Shown here: one piece after another, positions 5,592 to 13,187 of the stretch
Layout: each line of letters starts with the position of its first letter
How positions within the stretch are numbered: the stretch's first letter is position 1
NCBI GenBank assembly: GCA_002308955.1
Contig: DBWJ01000083.1
Coordinates: forward strand, 1-13,187
Direction of reading: 5' to 3'
Length of the DNA: 13,187 nucleotides
Origin: Lachnoclostridium sp. UBA1241
GTDB lineage: Bacteria; Bacillota; Clostridia; Lachnospirales; Lachnospiraceae
Position numbers and translations under genes: made by a program
The notes under the pieces: generated by a model
What the model was told of the DNA's origin: nothing
Seen by the model: only the letters and a program-made list of their open reading frames with translations
Database searches by the model: none

Positions 5592-8500
5592 AGTCAAAAC
5601 GGACACGAATAATTATCGCGGCCTCGGCAGCAACTCTGCTTGTTGCCGGATTGATTACGTTCTTCGTATTAAAGAACAGGCATAAGCTTGCAACCTACGA
5701 AGTATCGTTCGCGCTGCCTGAGACGGCAAGCGCGGAAGAGCGCAGCACAACGAAACTTCCCGAAGCCGTTAAGGTACAGGAAGGAACAACAATCGGAACG
5801 CTCGCAAAACCGACGCGTGACGGCGCCATCTTCATGAACTGGACATATGATCCCCAGGGACTGAACCGTGCCAACAGCGATGACCCGATCACATCGGATC
5901 TGGTTCTGTTCCCGCGTTTCGTGAAAGAGCAGGGACTGAATGACATCACCGGTTTTACTTACGTTTCGAAGATGAACGTACCGGCCGATTTTGATATGGA
6001 ACTGATCACTTACGGCCTGAGCCGCGAGCAGGTGGAAGCGCTTGTTACGGTTAAGAACGCGAGCCGTGCAGGCATAACGGTTCCTTATGTTCTTTACTCG
6101 GAAAGCGAAGCCGAGGCAAGAGAGTGGCTCAGCACTGCCGGGCTCAACGGGGAAACCGTTGAGGCGGTACTAGACTGCATCGATAAGAGTAAGAGTACCA
6201 CCGGAAGAGGAACCCTTCTTGATCGCCTGACGGAACTCATGGAAAATCCGACGGAAGGCGTAGTTTTGACCGAAGAAGCTGTTACGGAAATCGTGTATCA
6301 TTTTACGCCGGAGAGCGTAACGGTAGACAATTCCGCGTATGAGGGACTGGATGAGCAGACCCTTTTGGTAATCAGTTCCCTCGGAATTGACTTCGCAACG
6401 GTTACCGAGGCGGACCTTCTGGAACGTTACGGATTAAGCCCCGACGACAGCGTTGAGCGTTACTGGCGTGAGGAAATCGGTCTTGACGTTAACCAGGTTC
6501 TGCTTCTTGAGCAGTTCCTGTACGCCGATAAAACCATCCGCGGCGACCACTGGAAGCTCCATACCGCGTACGGTGAGTGGGAAGGCGGCGAAGTTTATTC
6601 CGTTAACCTTGCCGATACCGCGCGCATCCGTTTTGTCTATGACGGAGAGCCCACCAAGAAGGAAGTTACCGAATATAACATTACGATCGTTCAGGAAGAG
6701 ATCACGAACATGACCGTGGACTCCCGTGTGATTCATGTGCCTGCTTCCGAGGTGGAAGGCGTGGATTTCCGCGGCGTGCTGACCCTTGAGACCGATGAGG
6801 ACGGCAACATGTCCGCAAAGGAAAACTCCGGTACCGGCGTTCTGACCTATTCCGGTACGGAAGAGTTCAAATCCGGCGTGACGGTAGCTGTTCATAAGGG
6901 AGAATTCACCGATGACGGAATGTCCAGCGGCGATGTCGCATACGTTAAGATCATCCGCCATTATGAAGACAACCGGTATGAGTTTGAATATGCCGGTCTC
7001 GAGAGCATTCTCGCGGCGGAAAATGTGATACCGGTTCCCGATGACGGAAGTCTTCAGGACGGTACGATTAAAGTTGATAATAAGTATCTTGATTTCGGAA
7101 ACGCAGCTTTCCGGGACTACGGTCTTGGCAGAGATTCGGTGATCAAGGTCGGCGACAACCTGACCTTCTACACCGGCAAGCTCGGCGGGTCTGATTTTGC
7201 GGAAACCGGTTACGGTAAGATTACCGGAATCACGAAAGAGAATAACGCGATGGTATTTACCTATTCGTTAATCTCTATCGAAGAACTGACTGCTCCGGAA
7301 ATTGTTCTTTATAACACCCTTCCGGAGATCGATTTTGAAACTTCTACGATCGACCTCAAGGATGTCGAGCAGGGAATGTACGAACAGATTTCGAAGAGCA
7401 CCATCATGGACGAGACGAAGGAACTGTTCGAGCTGCTGCTTACGGATCAGACCATTGATTTCGACAGCTTTGAGCATGGTGATGAGCTTCGCAACATGGT
7501 TATTAAAACCAACGGCGAAGATATGACCCTTGAAGACATCCGCAAGTTATCCGGCGGCGGAAGCAAGGTGAAGGTAGACGACTGGCAGTTCACATTTACC
7601 GGTGGCTTCATCCTGCAGTATCTGGAAGGAAAAGGTCTCCGTGCGGAGGTTGCCGTTTCCTTTAAGATTACGATTCAGATCGGCGATAACGGCGGAACGC
7701 TCGAAATCGTTCCCGCCATCATCTTCGAGCAGGAAATCAAACTGACGCCTTCCGTTAAGGTTAAGAGAAACAAGAATAAATTCGGTCTGACCTCGAGCCT
7801 TGACATCACGGCTTCTCTGGATGCGGGAACCTATACCGGATTCGGTGTAGTCGTAACCGCGCAGACGAAGAACGAAGAAGAGCCCGATGCTGACTTTGCG
7901 GAAATGACCGGAGGCTTCATTGATAACGGTAACGGCGGAACGCTTCAGAACAGAGCGACTGCAGCCAAGGCTCTGATTACCGCCGGAGACGCATTTACCG
8001 CGTATACCAACCTTGAAGAGATGAAGGATAAAGGCGCCGGTTATTCACACGGCGGCGGTGAGAGCGGCGGACAGGAAAGCCAGGATTATGTATCACCCGG
8101 CCTCGGCGGCGGGCTTGTGGAGAAATACTCCAACATGCTCGGCAATGACGCAGAATATATTGACCTCGTCGATATCGACCTCGCAAGCATTGATATTCCG
8201 ATTGACCCCTGCGGTATCATCCATGTCGGAATGAAGATTAACTTCAACGTCAGCCTGAAGATCAACGCGATGATCGGCGCGGGAATCAGTTATGAGAACG
8301 AGAAGCTGTATGCGTACTCCTTCCGCGCCAAGATCTGGGGCGGCGGTGATGAGTATAAACAGATCGGAGGCTTTAAGGAAGGCTCCAGCGTAACGGATGT
8401 TAAGACATCCTGCTTCCGCGCTGACTTCTATGCCTTCGGTATGATCGGTCTCCGCGCAGGCGTGAGCCTTGATCTCCGTGTCGGCGTATTCAGCACGGAT

Positions 8501-11500
8501 CTTGATTCGGTCGGCGTTGTGGCATCGGCCGGTGTTTACGCGGAGCTCTACGGATTCCTGTATGTACATTACGAATTGAAGGCCGGTGAACCGGCGAAAT
8601 CAGGAGCCTGCGGTTCCCTGTATTTCGAAGTCGGTATCTATGTTGAGATTAACCTGAAGATTCAGGTCGGCGCAGGAAGAGCGTCGAAGGAATGGCCGCT
8701 TTATGAGAGCACCATACCGTTCTTAAAACTCGGATGCGAATTCTTCCCGATCGACTTCTCTATCGAACCGGATGACGAGGCTCTGACGGTTAAGATTCCG
8801 AGTACGACGAACTCTTATAAGATCGACGGCGAAAGCATCTTCACGATGAAGCTCATGGAACTGAAGAGCGGTGAAGAGTCGGAAGAAAACTGTGACTCGA
8901 AGGTGGTGGATACGGAGGACGGAACTCCGTTCACCGCGACGATCAAGCAGCCTGAGTCGGAAACCAACGGTCTGACGCTCAGCACCAGCCGTTCCTGGAC
9001 ACAGTACAACGAAGAGAACTTCACGGTTGAATGCTTTGATACGGACGACGAGGGAAAGATTATTCCCGGACCTTCTTCCTTCCAGTACCTGCCCGGTACG
9101 AACGAAATCGTTATCATCCCGATTGACTGCACGAAGACGAAGTTCTACGGAAAGATTGTATTCACCTATAAGAACCACGCATTCGGTTTCAATACCGAGA
9201 AGATTCAGCGTACCGTTAACGTATCCTGGGAAGGCGTTCTGAAGACTGCACGTGTGGAGTATTACCGCGAGATTACGACCCTCGGAGCATTTGAGCTTGT
9301 CGGGACCGGTTCGGTAACGGGACTTGAGAATACATACTGTTATGTTGCCATTTCGCCGGAGTTTTACAATCTGTATCCGGGTTACCGGCTTGACTATATG
9401 AAGTATCCGGACGAGCCGGCACTGAAAGACAAGTATTACAGCACCAGTGATGAATACCAAAAAGCGTTGAAGAAGTTGAATAGGGCCGAGTGGCAATCCG
9501 CTGAGGCATATTATTGGGGAGCGGAGACAGGCAGACTCTGGGAAGAACTCCAAATCTATTCCGGACTGTATTACGGCTATAAGGAAAACAATGAGAAAGC
9601 CATCCGTGAGCATAACGGGGGCAATACATACTTTACCCTCCGCGGCAACGATACGGTAGTCGGAGCGTACTTCAGGCGGAATTTCGTTTACAGCATAGTC
9701 ATGCTTTACGATTCGCAGTATGATATAAAGAAGAGCGGTGATTATTCTTCCGAGTACATGGAGATTCTCGATTCGTATAAGATTTACGATTCCATTCCGG
9801 AACGTTACAAGAATTTCCGTCCGGAGTTATATGAATCCGTAAACTGGTATATCAAATACTCGGATCCCGCCCAGTGTGATAAGTACGGAACCGGCGCGGC
9901 ATTCGATGATTCGGGAGCAATCCAGAATCAGGTACGAAACGGTGATCTTACCGGATTGACGCCGATCAACAAAGATACCGTCATGGAAAGAGCAAAGAGT
10001 TTCTGCGCGGTCATTGTCGGTGTTCCGGTCGGTAAAGAACACACCATTCACTGGATGGATGACGAAACGGAAATCGCGACAACGAAGCAGCATTATCTTG
10101 AGAAGATTGTCCTTCCGAAGACGGAGCCTGCGAAGGCCGGATGCGTTTTCGAAGGATGGGATTCGGATTTCGGAACGATTACCGGTGACAGTATCATGCG
10201 GAATTCCGACATGTACATTAACGCAACCTTCAAGGGTGATGATGTAAATGTTACATGGGTTCTGGATGACGGCAGATCATTTGAAAGCGTGATTCATGTA
10301 GACGACCGTATCTACCAGTCTCTACCCGAGGAACTTCAGTCCGATTCGAACTCCATGTATATCTGGCGGACGGATAAGGATGACATGAGCTCCACGGTAC
10401 CTTACGATTATAAGATGGACAACCGTTCGGAAGTCACATTTTACGGTCGTCCCGGCATCGGCTTCTCGCGTATTACGTGGGTTGACGGAGATTATCAGGT
10501 CAGCGAATATGTGGAAATCGGCGTAGCGCCGAATCGCCCGAATCGGACGAATTCGGACGGTCTTGACCTTACCTGGATGCTTTCCGACGGAAGCGCGATG
10601 CAGAAGGAATTCATCATGCCGCGGAACAGTGTCACCGCTACCGCGCTGTGGCATAAGCATGACTGGTCTGAGGAAACCGCGAAGGTGAATCCGACCTGTA
10701 AGACGCCCGGACACGAAGGTGTCGTATGTAAGGAATGCGGACTCGTGGCAGACGGCACAACGATTCCCGTTAACCCGAACGGGCATGTATGGGGTGACTA
10801 TATCGTTACCGCTCCTACATGTACAAAGGAGGGTGTAAAGGGACATCAGTGCGATTACTGTGACGCCGTTGAGAAAGGATACACGGCAGCAGTTGAAATC
10901 AATCCGTTCAATCATGAGAATACGGAACTCAGAAACGAGAGAAAGCCGAGCTGTAAGGTCGGATATACCGGTGATTTATACTGTGCGGATTGCGGAGAAC
11001 TTCTGGAAGAAGGCTATGAGACCTATATTACCGGCATATGCGTATACGGTACCTCGGTTGACAGAGTTGAGCCGACCTGTACCGAATGGGGAGATCCAGG
11101 AAAGGTTGTCTGCATATATTGCGGCAGACTGATGGAAGCGTATTCCTATAAAATCCCGCCGAAAGGACATTACGGGGTTGTCGTTCCCGAAAAGAGCAAG
11201 GATGCAACCGATGACGAGCCCGGTATCCGTCATATGAAGTGTGCAAGATGCGGAGAAGAATGGGACGAAGAACGCGCGGCCCTCGGACATGTCTTCGAGG
11301 AAGGCGAAATTGTTTCGCAGGCAACCTGTCAGCACGGCGTTATCATGCGGTTCGAATGCATCACTTGCGATAAATGTGATAACATTGAGGTTTCCGATAA
11401 GTCCGATCATCATTTCATCAACGGCATCGTTATCAAGGAACCGAGCTGTAAAGAAGAAGGTGTAATGCGTTACATCTGTGAATACTGTACTCTGACGAAG

Positions 11501-12916
11501 GAAGAACCGATTCCGAAGACGAATAATCACCAGTATGACACGGGCGTTGTAACGAAGGAAGCCACCTGCAAGGAGGCGGGTATAAAGACATATACCTGTC
11601 AGATTTGCGGCGAACAGTTTACAGCGGAAATTCAGAAGCTTGACCACGTATGGGATGTTGTCGGTATCACGAAGGAACCGACCTGCAAAGAGACGGGAAT
11701 CCGTCTTGAGAAGTGTATCCACTGCGACGAGACCAGAGAGATCACGCTTGAGGTAAATCCGAACAATCATGTGCATCTTAAGGATGAGACGGTTGTACAG
11801 GAAGCAACCTGTGTATCCGACGGCGTGAAGAGAAGCGTCTGCGCAGACTGCGGAAAGACGGTTACCGAGAAGACTCCGGCGCTCGGACATGACTGGAGTG
11901 AGGCAACCTATGAGTGGTCGGCAGACTGCAGCACCGTAACGGCAACCCGTAAGTGTAACAGAGACCACAACCATGACATAAAGGAAACCGTTAAGACTAC
12001 GGCCAAGGTTACGAAGGAGCCTACGGCTCAGGCAATGGGCGAGACGACTTATACGGCAACGTTTAAGAGCGACGCCTTCACGACGCAGACCAGAACGCTT
12101 ACGAATATCGACAAGATTGACGAGAGCTGGGGTGAGGCTACCTACACCTGGGCAAGCGACTACAGCACTGTTACCGCGAAGCGCGCAAGACGTTCCGACG
12201 CGTCCATCGTGGAAACCGAAACGGTTCAGACAACCGTAACGGAATCCAGGAAGGTATCCTGTGAAGAAGACGGTGAGAAGGTTTACACCGCTGAGTTTAA
12301 GAACCCTGCGTTCAGTAAACAGGTGAAGAGCGTGACCGTTGCGAAGCTCGGCCACAAATGGGAAACCGTATCCGCGGCTTCCACGGATCCGGAGATGATT
12401 CTTGATGAGTACGACGCATGCATCGGATGGAAGCTCGGTAAGAAGCATCTGAAGTGTGCAAACTGCGGAGAAGAGAAGGACGAGAACATCAGGGTATCCA
12501 CGGCAATCGCTAGTGCTGCCGGCGGAGTCTGCACATCGTACACCAAGTCCGCTATGGTACTTGAGGTAGCCCTAATGGAAAATGAATACGGATGGGCATC
12601 CATTGAAGAATGGGCAGGAGAAGACACCTTTGCTCAGGTTATCGAAAACTGGACGCATCCCGTACCGTACACGAAGGCTAACGATGGATGGTGGACGTGG
12701 GATCCCGGAACAATCAGCGATTCTCAAGCAGAGCTTTATATGTCTCTGAATCAGTGCCATCCGACCGGAAGCTACAGCTACTCGGACAGCACTCTTGCAA
12801 ATACGAGGGTGATAGATTTCACGGGCGATCAGGCCGTTATTACGGTAACCTTCAACCCGAATGATACGGCAACTTATTCCGCTACTTCTATGACCATTAC
12901 ATTCAAGTTCAAGTAA
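5588..12916 (+). CDS. Giant exported multidomain protein with B-repeat-like and CxxC repeat modules
   Basis: 2442 residues. The start ATG overlaps the protease stop (ATGA) and follows GGAGGG (5573-5578). Basic residues and one hydrophobic helix (about 8-28) suggest a signal anchor with the bulk outside the cell; no LPxTG, SLH or other wall anchor is seen at the C-terminus, which ends in a beta-rich segment. Visible regions: a Listeria-Bacteroides (InlB B) repeat-like stretch (about 37-113); mixed helical and beta domains to about 815; a Gly-rich linker (about 815-845); alternating hydrophobic strands (about 873-1063); Ig-like beta segments (about 1136-1217); a Tyr-rich helical insert (about 1288-1346); another B-repeat-like domain (about 1485-1549, AGCVFEGWD); ten CxxC modules (1691-2101); two longer SW(G/S)EATY-W modules (2101-2256); a last CxxC (Cys2290, Cys2293); and a unique end. 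No enzymatic motif was recognised. An adhesin or surface scaffold is likely; the specific function is unknown. Confidence 0.88.
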   Translation: MKSKRTRIIIAASAATLLVAGLITFFVLKNRHKLATYEVSFALPETASAEERSTTKLPEAVKVQEGTTIGTLAKPTRDGAIFMNWTYDPQGLNRANSDDPITSDLVLFPRFVKEQGLNDITGFTYVSKMNVPADFDMELITYGLSREQVEALVTVKNASRAGITVPYVLYSESEAEAREWLSTAGLNGETVEAVLDCIDKSKSTTGRGTLLDRLTELMENPTEGVVLTEEAVTEIVYHFTPESVTVDNSAYEGLDEQTLLVISSLGIDFATVTEADLLERYGLSPDDSVERYWREEIGLDVNQVLLLEQFLYADKTIRGDHWKLHTAYGEWEGGEVYSVNLADTARIRFVYDGEPTKKEVTEYNITIVQEEITNMTVDSRVIHVPASEVEGVDFRGVLTLETDEDGNMSAKENSGTGVLTYSGTEEFKSGVTVAVHKGEFTDDGMSSGDVAYVKIIRHYEDNRYEFEYAGLESILAAENVIPVPDDGSLQDGTIKVDNKYLDFGNAAFRDYGLGRDSVIKVGDNLTFYTGKLGGSDFAETGYGKITGITKENNAMVFTYSLISIEELTAPEIVLYNTLPEIDFETSTIDLKDVEQGMYEQISKSTIMDETKELFELLLTDQTIDFDSFEHGDELRNMVIKTNGEDMTLEDIRKLSGGGSKVKVDDWQFTFTGGFILQYLEGKGLRAEVAVSFKITIQIGDNGGTLEIVPAIIFEQEIKLTPSVKVKRNKNKFGLTSSLDITASLDAGTYTGFGVVVTAQTKNEEEPDADFAEMTGGFIDNGNGGTLQNRATAAKALITAGDAFTAYTNLEEMKDKGAGYSHGGGESGGQESQDYVSPGLGGGLVEKYSNMLGNDAEYIDLVDIDLASIDIPIDPCGIIHVGMKINFNVSLKINAMIGAGISYENEKLYAYSFRAKIWGGGDEYKQIGGFKEGSSVTDVKTSCFRADFYAFGMIGLRAGVSLDLRVGVFSTDLDSVGVVASAGVYAELYGFLYVHYELKAGEPAKSGACGSLYFEVGIYVEINLKIQVGAGRASKEWPLYESTIPFLKLGCEFFPIDFSIEPDDEALTVKIPSTTNSYKIDGESIFTMKLMELKSGEESEENCDSKVVDTEDGTPFTATIKQPESETNGLTLSTSRSWTQYNEENFTVECFDTDDEGKIIPGPSSFQYLPGTNEIVIIPIDCTKTKFYGKIVFTYKNHAFGFNTEKIQRTVNVSWEGVLKTARVEYYREITTLGAFELVGTGSVTGLENTYCYVAISPEFYNLYPGYRLDYMKYPDEPALKDKYYSTSDEYQKALKKLNRAEWQSAEAYYWGAETGRLWEELQIYSGLYYGYKENNEKAIREHNGGNTYFTLRGNDTVVGAYFRRNFVYSIVMLYDSQYDIKKSGDYSSEYMEILDSYKIYDSIPERYKNFRPELYESVNWYIKYSDPAQCDKYGTGAAFDDSGAIQNQVRNGDLTGLTPINKDTVMERAKSFCAVIVGVPVGKEHTIHWMDDETEIATTKQHYLEKIVLPKTEPAKAGCVFEGWDSDFGTITGDSIMRNSDMYINATFKGDDVNVTWVLDDGRSFESVIHVDDRIYQSLPEELQSDSNSMYIWRTDKDDMSSTVPYDYKMDNRSEVTFYGRPGIGFSRITWVDGDYQVSEYVEIGVAPNRPNRTNSDGLDLTWMLSDGSAMQKEFIMPRNSVTATALWHKHDWSEETAKVNPTCKTPGHEGVVCKECGLVADGTTIPVNPNGHVWGDYIVTAPTCTKEGVKGHQCDYCDAVEKGYTAAVEINPFNHENTELRNERKPSCKVGYTGDLYCADCGELLEEGYETYITGICVYGTSVDRVEPTCTEWGDPGKVVCIYCGRLMEAYSYKIPPKGHYGVVVPEKSKDATDDEPGIRHMKCARCGEEWDEERAALGHVFEEGEIVSQATCQHGVIMRFECITCDKCDNIEVSDKSDHHFINGIVIKEPSCKEEGVMRYICEYCTLTKEEPIPKTNNHQYDTGVVTKEATCKEAGIKTYTCQICGEQFTAEIQKLDHVWDVVGITKEPTCKETGIRLEKCIHCDETREITLEVNPNNHVHLKDETVVQEATCVSDGVKRSVCADCGKTVTEKTPALGHDWSEATYEWSADCSTVTATRKCNRDHNHDIKETVKTTAKVTKEPTAQAMGETTYTATFKSDAFTTQTRTLTNIDKIDESWGEATYTWASDYSTVTAKRARRSDASIVETETVQTTVTESRKVSCEEDGEKVYTAEFKNPAFSKQVKSVTVAKLGHKWETVSAASTDPEMILDEYDACIGWKLGKKHLKCANCGEEKDENIRVSTAIASAAGGVCTSYTKSAMVLEVALMENEYGWASIEEWAGEDTFAQVIENWTHPVPYTKANDGWWTWDPGTISDSQAELYMSLNQCHPTGSYSYSDSTLANTRVIDFTGDQAVITVTFNPNDTATYSATSMTITFKFK
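10658..11890 (+). repeat. Ten tandem CxxC modules inside the giant protein
   Basis: The segment encoding residues 1691-2101 contains ten units of about 41 residues. The common plan is His-x-Trp or an equivalent start, then (E/A)-(P/A)-(T/S)-C-(T/K)-x-x-G, a hydrophobic strand, C-x-x-C, and an end in (A)LGH, NNH or similar that starts the next unit. Examples of the paired cysteines are CKECG, CDYCD, CADCG, CARCG, CQICG and CADCG. Unit 5 lacks the first Cys (DATDDEPG replaces PTC), and unit 6 has an extra Cys (CITCDKC). The repeats are diverged at DNA level, so they are old. Three Cys plus His could bind zinc or form disulfides; which of these holds cannot be read from sequence. Confidence 0.85.
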
Positions 12917-12928
12917 CAGTAAGTAAAC

Positions 12929-12963
12929 ACAGGACGTCCGCAGTGATGCGGGCGTCCTGTTTT
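12929..12963 (+). terminator. Intrinsic terminator after the giant gene
   Basis: ACAGGACGTCCGCA (12929-12942) pairs over 14 positions, with one G-U, with TGCGGGCGTCCTGT (12947-12960) around a GTGA tetraloop; four T follow (12960-12963). It begins 12 bases after the stop and closes the three-gene unit. The stem is very stable although the T run is short. Confidence 0.9.
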
Positions 12964-12985
12964 ATGTAATTCCGTCAGAAAAAAC

Positions 12986-13014
12986 TTGTATGAAAAGGAG
13001 ATAAGTGGTATATT
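12986..13014 (+). promoter_or_regulatory. Candidate promoter for pta
   Basis: TTGTAT (12986-12991), a 17-base spacer, then TATATT (13009-13014) preceded by TGG, an extended -10 pattern. A second, perfect TATAAT lies at 13032-13037 but has no matching -35 element. Either would place the start 65-95 bases before the pta ATG. Confidence 0.5.
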
Positions 13015-13107
13015 ATAAATTTGGAATGAAATATAATGCGAGACGGCCGGTGTTACATTTTCCGCATACGGCTTCTGCATGAAAAGATATGAAAGGAGTC
13101 ATGAATC

Positions 13108-13187
13108 ATGGGATTTATTGACAGAATCAAAGAAAGAGCGAAGCAGGACAAGAAGACGATTGTTCTGCCCGAGTCCATGGACAGAAG
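13108..13187 (+). CDS. pta: Phosphate acetyltransferase, N-terminal fragment
   Basis: Only the first 26 codons are in the window. They read MGFIDRIKERAKQDKK, then TIVLPESMDR, the characteristic opening of bacterial phosphotransacetylase (acetyl-CoA + phosphate to acetyl phosphate + CoA), a cytosolic step of acetate and ATP formation in fermentation. AAAGGAG (13092-13098) lies 9 bases before the ATG at 13108. An ATG at 13101 reaches a stop after six codons and is not used. An acetate kinase gene often follows but would lie outside the window. A terminator and a promoter candidate separate it from the giant gene, so it is not part of that unit. Confidence 0.88.
   Translation, partial: MGFIDRIKERAKQDKKTIVLPESMDR

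Noticed and set aside
8723..9613. 296-codon minus-strand open frame inside the giant gene
   Set aside because: Antisense shadow with no recognisable domain or ribosome site context.
10976..12448. 490-codon minus-strand open frame opposite the CxxC array
   Set aside because: It lies wholly inside the giant gene, resembles no family and is explained by codon bias and the repeats of the sense strand.
13005..13082. 25-codon GTG frame behind AAGGAG (12995-13000), ahead of pta
   Set aside because: Spacing to the GTG is only 4 bases, the frame spans both candidate -10 elements, and the peptide has no recognisable feature; a leader peptide cannot be excluded.

Overview
The window looks like chromosomal DNA of a Gram-positive, Clostridia-like bacterium, probably a gut or rumen relative of Lachnospiraceae or Oscillospiraceae. 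This is inferred from strong AAGGAGG-type ribosome sites, moderate GC, lipoprotein signals, Pro/Thr-rich wall linkers, a PrsW-type protease, and a giant surface protein with the Cys-x-x-Cys repeats common in these lineages. All convincing genes lie on the + strand.

Layout: (1) The 3' end of a COG3910-like ABC/AAA ATPase, 1-447. (2) A lipoprotein with a long Thr-Pro linker, an SH3b domain and a SleB-like wall-hydrolase domain, 611-1831, behind its own promoter candidate. (3) A tightly coupled four-gene operon, 1948-4247, with a near-consensus extended -10 promoter. It encodes an ECF sigma factor, a small two-helix membrane protein, a polytopic membrane protein of unknown function and a PrsW-family intramembrane metalloprotease, and it ends at a strong intrinsic terminator. 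(4) A three-gene unit, 4447-12916: a second small two-helix membrane protein paralogous to the one in operon 3, a lipoprotein with a trypsin-like protease domain, and a 2442-residue exported protein. Each pair in this unit is joined by a 4-nt ATGA overlap, and the unit ends at a 14-bp hairpin terminator. (5) The first 26 codons of phosphate acetyltransferase (pta), a housekeeping gene.

The main point of interest is the pairing of units 3 and 4. A sigma factor, a candidate membrane anti-sigma factor and a PrsW protease (the family that cleaves the anti-sigma factor RsiW in Bacillus subtilis) sit next to a paralogue of that membrane protein, a surface serine protease and a giant surface protein. 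My inference is a regulated-proteolysis signalling module controlling, or sensing, a large cell-surface protein. The family assignments of the sigma factor, PrsW and trypsin-like protease rest on visible motifs. The anti-sigma role and the link between the two units are hypotheses. I see no tRNA, rRNA, CRISPR array, insertion sequence or riboswitch. No gene-free stretch exceeds 200 bases.
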